NCBI RefSeq assembly: GCF_000226095.1
Contig: NC_016476.1
Coordinates: 1,612,001-1,676,000, forward strand
Source of the DNA: Thermothelomyces thermophilus ATCC 42464
Taxonomy: Eukaryota; Ascomycota; Sordariomycetes; Sordariales; Chaetomiaceae
Length of the DNA stretch: 64,000 nt
Direction: 5' to 3'
Shown one piece after another: positions 36,824-47,840 of this stretch (positions within the stretch are counted from its first letter, which is position 1; each line of letters opens with the position of its first letter). Below the pieces are notes generated by a model that saw nothing but the letters and a program-made list of their open reading frames with translations, made no database searches and had not been told where the DNA came from. Position numbers and translations under genes: made by a program.

Positions 36824-39040
36824 ACTCGCTGTTGTGCTCGCGTTTCTTGGCGGTGACGGCCTGGAATCCAATTCGTGAAACTGGCCGGCTGTTGGCCCAT
36901 GTCCAATGACTGCACCCTTCCCGTGGACAGGTGTTTGTATTGTGTGTGTATGGCCTCGAAACTGGGTATATAAGCAAGAAACCTGCCCCATGAGACGACC
37001 GGCGGTGGAAAATCTATCTGTTTCAGTGTTATGCCACGTACGCGAGGTACCAGACAGTCCAAATGCAGATGGCAATAATGTGCGCGGGGATCGTTTTACC
37101 GTACCCTCACCGATCGTCTCCCTTAAGCGTCGGCGAAGTCTGTGAAGGGGCGGCTCGGAAACACTAACAACTGGGCCCAAACCTTCGCTAAGTTGTGGTT
37201 ACTGTCGTCAGATATGGGCATCACTTAAAATGGGACATGCATCATCCTCGCACCGGACCTGGTACACATAACGCGAGAGGGAGAAAAGACATTGATATTC
37301 TGTCTATCTTGTCAGAGAGACCCAGGCAGCCCACCAAGCCTCCTTGATCCCATGGCCATCCTCGGAAATAAGGACGAACCCTTATGAGACAATTCGCCTA
37401 GTGAGAAGGCCGCCAGGTCTTTCCATCGTCAACCCCCTAGAAAAAAAGTTTTTTTTTTTCTTGTTTATTTTGGTGTTATCCATCGCTTCCTACCCAGTCA
37501 TCCTGCGTGCTGCTTCCCGACAAGAGCCAGTCCAAGAAGCAGTGATCTTAAACACAGAGAGAACTGGGAAGAGCTTGATGATTTGTCGGTTATTGTCGTG
37601 ATATTCGCCGGAGGACTGACTGTATGCCAGGTCCAAAAAGTGGTTAGTAGTTCAATCGCCGTCCACAGTGGTGTCCCCCGCTCAAGAGTGAAGACCGCGG
37701 GCCACAAACTGGTGACCGTTTCCCGTTCTCTCCCCTGTAGCATGCTGTAGCTTTTCCCGAAGAGACAGGGCGTTTTCCGGGAAACCGCTGCAGCTGCCAG
37801 CCATTTCTCAACCCGCATCAGCCGCTTGACATCGCAGGCCAACGTCCTCAATAGATGCCTTGCCTCCTTGCATCTCTTTCCCGGTCCAAGAGACTCCTGG
37901 TGCACCCCCCAAATCATCCCACGGTGCATCAATCGATCCGCACCACTCCCATCCACGTTCGTGCTTGTCGAAGAAACGACCCCAAACCTGTTGAATCCAC
38001 CTAGGCTCGAAGACTCGAACCCATTCGCCGTTGACGTCCTTTCCCATCCACCGAACCTCCCATGCCATGACAACGCGATCGCTCCCTATTGCCTCTTCAT
38101 CCGCCCCCGCTTCCAAGCTTCCCGCAGTCCAACCCACGCTTCTCCAAGCACAAACTGCAAACAAATGCGAGAAAAGAAAAGCCACCGCCTGTGTCCTTTT
38201 CTTTCGCTTCCATCCATGCGCCAACCACGACCAGAGCTGGGAGACCAAATACCCTGGTAATAGCAGTGAAGGAAGCCTCACGCCAAAAGCAACCGTAAAC
38301 GCCGTTTATATGACCACCAACCATCCTCGTAACCCTAAACCCCGCCGTTTGAAAGGAAAACCCCGTCGACCCACCCAAACCTCCATGAGACTCCTGGCCA
38401 TGCCAATCCCCGCGTCGTTTCGTTTCCATGCCTTTCATTGTGGGGAAGTTGGAGAAAAGGAGAAGTTCGCGAGTCGCCTAGCCCTACTCTGGATCAATCC
38501 CGTGCTGTGACTGCTTTGCGCGGCACCAAGCAAGGAAGGCCGAGCAATTGTAGAAAAAAGGTCGCTGGAAACAAACGAGCGCTGCGCCGAAACAAAATGC
38601 CGCGATACCAACCATAGAACAGAGAATAGTCGTGAGTATGTCCTAGTTGAACCAGAAACCCTTCGCCGTCTATTGCATCCATGTTTTGCCGGGGGGGAAA
38701 CGGTTAACGATTGCATCGTCGATAAGAGATGAGATGTCGAAGATTAGGCGAGAGCTGCGCAGAAATTAGGGGTATGATACAATCGAACGCCGTAGTTCCG
38801 GTCGGAGCGCGTAGAAAGAGACGAGTTTCGATCAGTGACGATTGTCGTGAAGGGATCGTCAAAAGACCTCGGAGCTGAGAAGACGGCTCCTTGCCGGCAG
38901 GGAGTCTTTCCGGAGGGAGGTGCGGGGAGAAGGGGGAAAACAAAATATGTACAACCGGAAACAACCATAAATGAACATAACCTCATATGAACTCATGGCA
39001 CCAGCCTCTGACGCACGCCGTGGAGAGACGCGGATGAAGG
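36824..39040. other. Intergenic region between tRNA-Val and dhh1
   Basis: These 2.2 kb include the 3' untranslated region of dhh1 at the right. Several overlapping open frames of 90-190 codons exist at 37500-38500 on both strands. The most protein-like is on the minus strand at about 37808-38100, Trp- and acid-rich (VRWMGKDVNGEWVRVFEPRW). It has no family I recognise and no clear start or splice context. No gene is called. Confidence 0.45.
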
Positions 39041-39322
39041 TTAAGCTTGCGGGCCAGCCCCCGGCGCCTGGCCTGGACCCTGCGAACGGCCGCCACGCTG
39101 ACCACCGTAGTTCTGGCGGCCTCCTTGTCCTTGATAGCCACGGCCACGGCCGCCCCGGTGACCGCCAGTTGGACCGCGATTGCCTTGGTATCCTCCACGA
39201 CCTTGTGTACCAGAGGGACCAGAACCGTTCTGGCGGTTGGCCTGCCCTTGCCATTCTCCCTGCTGGGCACCCGAAGACTGCACCTGTACTGACGATTTCT
39301 GCGGTTGCTGCTGTTGCTGTTG

Positions 39323-39353
<31 letters not shown>

Positions 39354-40815
39354 TGTTGTTGTTGTTGTTGAATCGCGGCAGGCTTGTTGAAGTTGGAAAT
39401 CGGTCGCGGGATGGTCTCCGGGTTCTCATAGACGTAAAGGCTCTTGTCGATGGTCTGGGGTATCGGTTGAATCTCGGTGCCCAGGTCCCTCTCGATGTTG
39501 TAAAGGTTGAACCGATCGTCCCAGTTGATCAGGTTGATCGCCAAGCCAAGGTGGCCGTATCGACCGGAACGACCAATACGATGGAGATAAGTCTCAGCGT
39601 TCTTGGGGAAGTCGAAATTGATGACGACGTTCACCGCCTGAATGTCGATACCACGAGTCAAGAGGTCGGAACAGACAAGGTTGCGGCAGACGCCGTTGCG
39701 GAAATCGTGGAAGACGCGGTTACGAGCTTGCTGCGCCATCTTGGCATGGCTATAAAAGCATGAGTAGCCGAGCTCGGTGATCTTCTTGGCAAGGAGCTCG
39801 ACGCGGTTGGTTGAGTTGCAGAAGATGATGGACTGGTTGATCTGCAACTTGGAGAAGAGGGTATTGAGGCAGTGAACCTTCTGCTTCTCCTCCACGTAGG
39901 CGTAGTATTGCGTGATGCCCCGCAGAGTCAGCTCGTCCATGAGGTTGATCTCGTAAGGACTCGACATGTTCTTGTCCGCGAAATCCTTGACCGAAATCGG
40001 GAAGGTGGCAGAGAAGAGCATGACCTGGCGGTCCTTGGGATGGAACCGGAGGAGCTGCTCGATAACCGGGGTGAACTCGGCGGAGAGAAGCTTGTCGGCT
40101 TCGTCCATGATGAACATGGGGCACTCGCTGAGGTCGGCAACCTGCTTGCCAGCCAGATCGAGAATTCTTCCGGGAGTTCCGACCACAATATGAACGGGAT
40201 CCTGCAACCGGACGATATCGTCGCGAAGACCCGTCCCGCCGGTGGTGACCATCACATTGATGCCGAGATGTTTACCGAGGGTCTTGCAGACCTGGGATGT
40301 CTGCATTGCCAGCTCGCGCGTCGGGACAAGGATGAGACATTGGATCTTGGAAACCTTGGGGTTGATCTTCTCCAGGGCAGGAATGACGAAGGCGGCGGTT
40401 TTGCCGGTACCGTTCTTGGCACGAGCAAGAATGTCGCGGCCGGTAAGGGCTACTGGTATGCTTTCTTCCTGAATTGGGGACGGCTTTTCGAAACCGGCCT
40501 CGAAAATGCCCATCAGCAGATCCCGCTTGAGTCCGAAATCTTCAAAGTCCAAGCCCTTGGTGTTGGTCACATCCTGCAAGTGATGGCATGATCAGTGGAA
40601 TTCGTAACAACAGAAGACGCGCCTTTACGCACCTCTGTTTGTTGTCTCGTATCCTTCGCTGGAATCCTGAGGTTCTTCTTCCAATCATCCGGGCCTGGCC
40701 CGTCACTAGAACTTGTCAGTCCAAGTCCACAACATCGCTGGGCACAGAGGAGTGATGGTAGGGTAACAAACTTTAAGGTGGAGGCACTAAGCTTGTCGGC
40801 GAGACTGTCTGTCAT
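39041..40815 (-). CDS. dhh1: DEAD-box ATP-dependent RNA helicase Dhh1 (DDX6 family), 549 aa
   Basis: Exons on the minus strand are 40772-40815, 40633-40705 and 40573-39041; the introns are 66 and 59 bp. The product is the P-body helicase that promotes decapping and translational repression. The Q motif lies at about 66-79, Walker A AKNGTGKT at 91-98, DEAD at 196-199, SAT at 227-229 and HRIGRSGR at 370-377. The core is near-identical to known Dhh1 proteins (from memory). The C-terminal tail has 22 consecutive Gln (39305-39370) and then Gly/Arg-rich RGG-like repeats, which suits condensate formation. The second exon may start after TTCTAG or six bases earlier; both keep frame, and the later site is better spaced from the CTGAC branch point. 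It is divergent from the J-domain gene. Confidence 0.95.
39305..39370 (-). repeat. CAG/CAA microsatellite encoding Gln22 in Dhh1
   Basis: A 66-bp in-frame tract of mixed CAG and CAA codons. Codon mixing reduces slippage, which suggests the Gln tract itself is maintained. Confidence 0.95.
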
Positions 40816-41583
40816 TGTGGCTATTGTGGGTTTGTAGGGTTGAATGTGTGGTAAAGTGCGCAGTGTCTGATACGCAGCGGTCAAGGAAGAGTGGTGGGGG
40901 CCGTCTCGCTCGAAAACCGCGTGGAATTGATGCAGACTTCGAATAGAAAAAGGGTGTTTGGAGGGTCGATCTCTGTGGGTTATATCGTGCTATACCTGTC
41001 GGCTCATAAGCACAGGCTCGATGAAGTCCTCGTCGATGGCGGAAAATCGGAGTCGATGTTTTGTTGGTTTGTGGCGCGATCGTCAGTTCGGTGCTGCTGA
41101 CTTAGGCCGAGAGCTCGTTGATTGTGAGAGAGTGGTAAATCTGGTTTAGAGATTGTACCACTGAGCGGAAGATAATTTGGTTCTTCGGTGCGAAAAGGTG
41201 ATTCGCTTCGGATAGCGTTATGGTTCGGTCTAGCTGAAGCAGCAGGGCTGAACGACGTTTTGCGCTCTTACCGAAAAGTCGAAGGAAATGAGTTTGAGAT
41301 GTCACGTGGAGAACGGGAGCCTGTGCGCCAACTGTGGGGTCGGTGGGGTTAGGGGATGTCCACCTGGGGTCACCTTCATCCTGCTGTATGACCCTTGTCG
41401 TGGGGCCACAGAGCGGTACGGAGTAATCCGTCCTTTCATGACGGAACTTCAGCTGCTCGCAGTGGGACACCTTCGCTCCCGAACTTGGACCAGAACATCC
41501 ACCACTCCCACTGCGTCGGCTGATCGATATTCCCGGCACCATGATGTTGGGCCATTCAAGCATGATTTGTTCTCCCTGAAACG
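40816..41583. promoter_or_regulatory. Divergent intergenic region dhh1 / J-protein
   Basis: These 768 bp separate divergent starts and should carry both promoters and 5' untranslated regions. One TACGGAGTA motif lies at 41417-41425. No gene is seen. Confidence 0.5.
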
Positions 41584-42474
41584 ATGCCTCTCAAGTTACC
41601 AGCGACAAGCCTCTGCTCGAGCCGCAGCGTGCTCTCCGTGTTCTATACCCCATCTTCAGCCTCGTCACTGTGCCGGCCACGCGATCGACGGTCCGTTGCG
41701 CCCTTATCGCAATGTGCACAACATTGGCAGTCCTACGCCACGGTGTCTGATGGGCAGCGGGGCGACAAGCCCAACAACACAGACTATCCGAAGTGGCCGA
41801 CGTCTGCGAATCCTACACCTTACGAGATCCTAGGGCATCCGCGGGATTGTCCCTACAACAAGGCCCGGTATTTCCAGCTCGCCAAACTCTACCACCCAGA
41901 CCGCCACCACCATACCTCCGGCGATGGCATTCCCCAGGTGACGAAGCTTGAACGGTACCGCCTAATCGTCGCAGCCCACGAAATCCTCAGTAATCCACAA
42001 AAGAGACGCTTGTATGATCTGTACGGCTTTGGTTGGGAAAACCAGACAGACCCCAAGATCCGGCACCGTGAGGCGGACCGCGCGTGGCGGCAGGAGCCGG
42101 GAAACCCCAGTATGAATGCGACGTGGGAGGACTGGGAGCAGTGGCACCAGCAACGAAATGGCAGCGGCGGGAAGCAGGAGGAAGTCTTTACGTCCAACAT
42201 TGCCTTTATGGCCATCGTTTCAGCTTTTCTCATTGTCGGTACTTGGAGTCAGATGACAAGAGCGGGTACGAATTCGATCAGCATTATCGAGATGCGGGAC
42301 CAACAACACGCGGCCATAAGCAGGGAGCTTCAGGAGCGGCGGAACCAAAGGGCTCGCCTTGACCGGGAAGCCAGGGTTGAAAGCTTCGTACGGCAGCGAG
42401 AGTTTGAAAAGTGGGCACATGACCCACCTGGGCATGGTCTCCGAGCCCCAGGGGACAGCGAGGTGTCGAATTGA
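41584..42474 (+). CDS. J-domain (DnaJ-like) membrane-anchored protein, probably mitochondrial, 296 aa
   Basis: This single-exon gene encodes an Arg/Ser-rich N-terminal leader (about 1-50). A J domain at about 77-148 contains the catalytic HPD at 104-106 and the helix IV segment RRLYDLYGFGWE. A charged Trp-rich stretch leads to one hydrophobic segment at about 205-222 (NIAFMAIVSAFLIVGTWS). The C-terminal tail is Arg/Glu-rich and probably coiled. J proteins stimulate Hsp70 ATPase. The leader and single membrane span suggest an inner mitochondrial membrane or similar location, but this is inference. No Gly/Phe or zinc-finger region is present, so it is a class C J protein. Confidence 0.85.
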   Translation: MPLKLPATSLCSSRSVLSVFYTPSSASSLCRPRDRRSVAPLSQCAQHWQSYATVSDGQRGDKPNNTDYPKWPTSANPTPYEILGHPRDCPYNKARYFQLAKLYHPDRHHHTSGDGIPQVTKLERYRLIVAAHEILSNPQKRRLYDLYGFGWENQTDPKIRHREADRAWRQEPGNPSMNATWEDWEQWHQQRNGSGGKQEEVFTSNIAFMAIVSAFLIVGTWSQMTRAGTNSISIIEMRDQQHAAISRELQERRNQRARLDREARVESFVRQREFEKWAHDPPGHGLRAPGDSEVSN

Positions 42475-43422
42475 CTCTAGGGAGGCATCGGCACCGTGTT
42501 TCCGCGTTACAACTCTCAGAGTGTTGGGTCTTTGCTGTCATACACTAGCTTGCTCGGGGGCGCTGTTCAAACCCACAACCGTTCCCCACAAAGCCCGCGA
42601 GGCATTGACACACAATGAGTCTTCAGTGGTCCTAGGGTCCTAGAGATCGCTCTCGGCGTAGTGTTTCACTTACTCTTACTCGGGGATTCGAACTGAGTCA
42701 CATGGATGCATTGTAGTCAAAGCCATCGCATGTCGTGCATGGAATCTGATGCTCATGTCAGAGATCTCGCCGTTTCACGATCTGATGACTCGACAGGGAG
42801 GTTGCGGGCGTTTTCTCCGCCAATTGAGCGGCTTGACCGACATTCGCCGAGGTGAGCTTGCTCAGCTGCAAGAGGTGGACGTGAGGCTCCATCGAGCAGC
42901 GGCACCGGACAGCAAAGAAACGTGCAACATTAGATAGGGACAAGTCGTACGTCTGTATATATATATTACCTCGCGTATGTCTCGGATGAGATATTTGTAC
43001 ATACATATACGAGCTCTCGTTGGGTACTGCACCGGCGCTTTGGCAGGGTACGGGGTTTGGATGGAACTCCTCCAACTTTGCGTCAGTGGATTACTGGAGA
43101 TGATAAGGGAGAGATGCAGCAAAGAAGAGAACCGTTCTCGGGTTTGCAATTTGGTGAACATCACAGAATACAAAGTAAACTGTGAAAACGTTCCCCGTTC
43201 CTCTCGCCTCTTAGCAGTATTACTTAAGCTCTTCTTCTTCATGCTAGCAACTGAGTCTATCTACCCAGTTCTTTCCTGGAGCAGCGCCGTTGGTTTTCTA
43301 TTCGATTGTTCCACATTGAGTCTTCGCCAAACCATTCTCCTCGTCCTCTTTCATTTCACAGCCATCGCAAAGCTTGAGAAACAGTAAACAGCAGCACCTC
43401 AACGCCATCACCTGTCAATACC
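42475..43422. other. Intergenic region, no supported gene
   Basis: It contains a TATATATATATT tract at about 42956-42967 and short frames without recognisable similarity. A B-box-like GGGATTCGAACTG at 42683-42695 is not part of a foldable tRNA. Confidence 0.5.
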
Positions 43423-44553
43423 ATGGGTCGCCAGCGGGATAAAAATGCCACCCAGATGCGTTCACTGGCCACGTTCCGCAGGTTCAAGGAGTTTCCCGCC
43501 GAAATCCAGCAGCAAATCTTCATCGAGGCCATGGACCTACCCTACTTTCACACGGTTATTGTCAAGCGCGTCGACAACAGAGTCACCGGAACCTGGAGCC
43601 TATCTTTTTACCCTGATGATCCGAAGAGCCGTGACAGATCAGGCCACAGGCTGTACGAGAAGATGGCCTCAGTCGATCCAGCGGCTGCCGCTGCCATGCG
43701 CTACGAGAGACAGACCAGACTCGGCCAGCTGCCGTTCAAGAAGTTGAGAGCACCCGTCGACTATGAAAGGGACCTCGTCGTCCTCGATTTCCGCAAATGC
43801 AAAGGCCGGACGCTGGGCTATCTCCACCCGGATAACCAGATCCTCAACCCAACCGGCAGCGCCTTTGACGCCAACGCCGTCGCCATGCAGCTCGAAAAGA
43901 TTCAGAAGGTTGCCGTCGTGTGGAACGACCAGCAGCCGCTCTGCCACGATTCCTCCAACAATTTCCGCTGTCCCGATCCTTCGTCTCCGGTTCATGAGCC
44001 GCACAGAAATTGGTGTATGTGTCCGGAGGAGCTGTTCGGCCTTCTCAACTGCTTCCCCGAGCTGCGCCAATTCTATCTCCTCATTCCTCTGGGCAAGAAG
44101 ACCAACCCCCAACAATTGCATGTTGAAGACCTGATCGAGGACACATATAAATGTTAGGGCCAAACCCTCACTCTTTTTTTGCTAACTTCCAGACTGTTAT
44201 TGGGCATCTGCTGACAATTCATTTAATACTCAACTCCAGTCAACGATCAACATCTCTACCCTGTCTTCCATGGCCGCGGTCGATCGTTCGTTCATGCTGG
44301 TCAACTACGTTCGTGGGAGGGGCGGAATCACGAGTCGAATGACAACGAGCTCTCGGTGTTCCAATTGAGCCCACACCGAGTGCATCCGTCGATGCTTGAG
44401 ATGCTTAGAGAACTACGGGACGATTCCTTCTTGGCGGATGATGTGGAAACGCTTCCAGAAGCCGAGAGAGTTGAGCTTTCGCAAAAGTATCGCCTCAGTC
44501 GGAAGGAAAGGGAGAACCTCGTTTTTGGGGTGTTGTTGCAGTGCAAAACATGA
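43423..44553 (+). CDS. 2EXR domain protein, 347 aa
   Basis: Two exons, 43423-44152 and 44240-44553, are joined over an 87-bp intron (donor GTTAGG, branch-like CTGAC, acceptor TCCAG). The join is in phase and recovers a VFHGRGRSFVHAG stretch that the unspliced frame loses. The N-terminus has the 2EXR signature FKEFPAEIQQQIF at 21-33, an F-box-like helix. The remainder has the Trp/Tyr-rich pattern of fungal 2EXR proteins, and the C-terminus is charged (LSRKERENLVFG). The molecular role of 2EXR proteins is not established. It is the first of three such genes within 8 kb. Confidence 0.82.
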
Positions 44554-45286
44554 TTCACGGCTAGGTCTCATAGGGTGGTTTATTTTCTCATGAAATGAAA
44601 CCCGTCGTCGGCTTGGTTGCAAGGAAAAGCCACAACCATCGCTGTCGCTGTCACCCTTCCCTTGGAAGACAGAGAGAAATCCATAAACATCTTGCCAAGC
44701 CAAATTAGGCTGCTAATGGAAGGTCGAGCATGCTAGTTCAGGCTCTGGTAATTACCTAAACAGGTAATTAATTAAGTACAGAAGGACTTTTGCTAGTGTC
44801 ATTGTTTCCCCGAACCACGTGGACAGGACATGCAATGCTGATGAATCTTTGTCTGCATTCATCATAGTTCATTAAATCAAGAAGACCAAAAAATGTGGCC
44901 GTCGAGGATTGCCTGGGCTTTGTTTTCTGCCTACAATAGACCTTCTGGCAAACAAAGACCACAGACAGTAAACTCCTTGAATCAAGTCTGTAAGATGTAT
45001 TCGGTTACATTCAACGGATCAGGTGCTGAAAGGCTGAATTCCAACCTCAATGAAGGAACTAATCCTGTGCAACAATCAGCAGGCGATAACCGTGCAATCC
45101 TTCTTCACTAAAAAAACCACTGAAGTTTAATCACTCGGGAACAGCGAGCCATATGTCGGCCCAACATTTATAAATAAGCAGGTGTCTTCGGGATCTCCAG
45201 ATTTTTTGTCGGGTTAGTTCCGCATTATTCCAGAGATAACGGTTCGCGCTTCAAATAACACCCGTATATATCGATCTCACGAAAAG
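44554..45286. other. Intergenic region between two 2EXR genes
   Basis: AT-richer noncoding sequence includes a short inverted repeat GGTAATTACC-TAAACA-GGTAATTAATT near 44747-44773. A TATA-like TTTATAAATAA at about 45167-45177 lies roughly 110 bp before the next start codon. No gene is seen. Confidence 0.5.
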
Positions 45287-47197
45287 ATGCTCAAGAGCTT
45301 TCCGGACTTTTCGAGGTTGCCGCAGGAGATACAAGATGACATCTGGGAGAGAAGTATGTTGAACTCTTCTCCCTGTGTGCAGGTGTTGGGACTGTACGCT
45401 CTCCCCAGGCGTAACTTCCTGAGGTCCCTGGAATGGCAGGCGCGGTGTTCGCAGGAGAATTGGCCGCCCCAAGTCATGAAGATGCTGGAAGGAAGCTTCA
45501 ACAAGGTGAGATTTGTGCTCCCCAGGCCCGAATTGGCCCGGCGCTCGCCGTATTATCACGCCGTTGCACAGGTCCCATCAGTATGCGCTGCCTCCCGCGA
45601 TGCATACAAACGGGTGATCAACAAACGAGGACGGAGGGCCCTGGCGGAATTACTGGCCTGGCCGGAAAACACCACGCACGTGTGGCAGTCTGCCGAGAAT
45701 CAGAAGACGCTCAACATCTGTGCCCTGCCGACCCGGATGACGGAGGAGAATAGGTCGAAGCAGGTCTGCCCCGACATCATAATGGGGTTCTGGGACCCAG
45801 AGGTAGAGGACGTCGACGAACGCCCAAACAACGTCACCATTTTCAAAACACGGTTCACGCAAGAGGAGAGAGACAAGATCCGGCGACGGGACGTGGATAT
45901 GCCATGGCTGAGCTCAGACGGAGCGGTTCCCGTCTTTCTCAACCCGGCGACCGACATTCTGTGGCTCGACTGTGAATTTGGTCCCGTAGTGAGTCCTTCT
46001 TCGGCCGCCCTGTGCGGGGCGTTGCAAGAGTTTGGCGGATTCTTCAACAGGGACCTCATCTCCATCCGGAGACTTGCCATCGAGTTCACCAGACCGCAGT
46101 TTGAGATAGAGTGCAACACTTGTCTGGAATTGGCAGAAAGGCGGCAAGAGTACGACCGATGGCTCGAGTCTTGGCACAAAAAGTCGTCCGCCGAGGCTAT
46201 CTGTTTGCTGTGTGCCGCCCTGGAAACACCCGAGCTTGCAGACATGCCTCCTGAGCATAAGCAGATGGCCAGGAACTTTCTCAGCAAGCCTGAGCTCAGG
46301 GAGGGGCTCGCATCCCTCAGTGACTTTGCGGCACTCGTTCTTCGCCGTCTCCGCGGGGAGGAATCGGACAATGGCTTTGGCGAGGTCGCCGACGGCCTCA
46401 GGCGCTTATTTGCCAGGGTATATCTCTCAGTGCTGCAGCTGAAAGATGAGATAGAACGTGCCAATGAAGACGGGGGAGGAGACACCAGCTGGAGGCGTTA
46501 CGGTGTCAACAACGATTATGTGCAAAACCGCTTGGCATTCCGCTCCACGCCTACGGTGCTCTTCTCATGCCCCAGAGATTTTGGAGGCGACATGGCGGCC
46601 TTCTACAGCAGCGAAATCATGGAAAAAGACTGGGATTACTACAACCCCGAAGATTATGACGAGGCTGGAGATCCCATTTGCCGCTGGTACGGGGAACAAC
46701 GCGCGGATCGTCACGATTGCGAGTGGCCCAGCTTCACCCGGTGGATTGCACGCTTCTGGCCCCTGACGACGCCTAACCTGGAGACCCTGTACATCGCCGA
46801 CCGCGGCATCAAGCTGCGGCCCGGTGCGTCCATCCCGCCGGAACTGGCGACGTTCCGCGGGAACGGGTGCGTCTATGTCGAGGTGCCGATCCCAGATGAT
46901 CCCACACTCGTTTTTGGCGGCGAGGACGACGTGTGGCAGTATCCACGGGGCACGTCCATGAATAGTGGCAATGCCTACGAATTTGGGCGTTACATGGTCG
47001 AGTCTCTGCAGGAGACGCTGTACTTTCACCGTCAAGTTGGTCGCGCCGCCACATTCGGCCCCTACGACCATGATCTTGTAATCGACACGTATACGCAACC
47101 ATCGGTAAAGTCGCCCTACACCCGCGCGATTCGGACGGGGAGGATTCCCAAGGTCAAGGTGCTGGCTGTTGTGGACGATGCAGAGGAGGAGGAATGA
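45287..47197 (+). CDS. 2EXR domain protein, long form, 636 aa
   Basis: This is a single open frame. The 2EXR signature FSRLPQEIQDDIW lies at residues 8-20, followed by a VPSVCAASRDAYKRV block. A segment VFLNPATDILWLDCEFGPV follows, a pattern shared by this family. A long insertion (about 290-420) with charged and leucine-rich helices makes it longer than typical members. The C-terminal part is Trp/Tyr/Asp-rich, and the last residues are acidic. There are no membrane spans. Function is unknown. Confidence 0.88.
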   Translation: MLKSFPDFSRLPQEIQDDIWERSMLNSSPCVQVLGLYALPRRNFLRSLEWQARCSQENWPPQVMKMLEGSFNKVRFVLPRPELARRSPYYHAVAQVPSVCAASRDAYKRVINKRGRRALAELLAWPENTTHVWQSAENQKTLNICALPTRMTEENRSKQVCPDIIMGFWDPEVEDVDERPNNVTIFKTRFTQEERDKIRRRDVDMPWLSSDGAVPVFLNPATDILWLDCEFGPVVSPSSAALCGALQEFGGFFNRDLISIRRLAIEFTRPQFEIECNTCLELAERRQEYDRWLESWHKKSSAEAICLLCAALETPELADMPPEHKQMARNFLSKPELREGLASLSDFAALVLRRLRGEESDNGFGEVADGLRRLFARVYLSVLQLKDEIERANEDGGGDTSWRRYGVNNDYVQNRLAFRSTPTVLFSCPRDFGGDMAAFYSSEIMEKDWDYYNPEDYDEAGDPICRWYGEQRADRHDCEWPSFTRWIARFWPLTTPNLETLYIADRGIKLRPGASIPPELATFRGNGCVYVEVPIPDDPTLVFGGEDDVWQYPRGTSMNSGNAYEFGRYMVESLQETLYFHRQVGRAATFGPYDHDLVIDTYTQPSVKSPYTRAIRTGRIPKVKVLAVVDDAEEEE

Positions 47198-47840
47198 CCC
47201 AGTTGTAGCAGCAGAAATTAAATGATGTTTCTAATTGACTGATTCGTAGAATCCGCGAAGTAAGTTGTCCTGCTCCTCAGTGGAAAGGCGGAGATTTGAA
47301 CGGATTGAAGGTAGAGTCTAGCAAGCAGCTCCTTACTGATAATCCTGAGTATGTTTAATAATGTTGACGTGTACTCGGATCCTCTGCTCGTTTTGTCAAG
47401 AAAGCACTATCAACTCAATCCCGTTGTTAAAACATGAGCCATTTGAAGGCCAAAGATACTTACCGAGCTACCTACCTAGGCATTTCAAGGTGTGGAATAA
47501 GTGAGGTGAAAGACCTGAGTGTGGAGTGCTAATTACATCATGTCAAATGCAGCAGCAACCAGAGTTGAGGTGTGTTGCATGTCAAAAACCTGTCGGGTTC
47601 CCATGGTTCCATGGAAATCAGGGGTCGCGTGGACATATCTGCGCCTGATTGGCCAGTACTTGCTCGGTAAACAAACACCCCAGGCGTGTGGGTGATGTGG
47701 GGCATGGCGTTGCTGCCTGCCAAAGCCATGACCACTTTCCTCATTCTGTGGGTGGTTTTGACCTTTTTCTTGATCTCGTTGAGATGACTTTCTTCTTTTT
47801 GTCGACTTTGGTCTCTTTTATGTACTAATGGTCTGAGTGT
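47198..47840. other. Intergenic region, no supported gene
   Basis: Noncoding, with CTACCTACCTAGG at about 47467-47479 and a T-rich run before the next gene. Nothing else is recognised. Confidence 0.5.

Noticed and set aside
42660-42735. tRNA-like B box (GGGATTCGAACTG) on the minus strand
   Set aside because: Neither a T stem nor an acceptor or anticodon stem can be formed around it.
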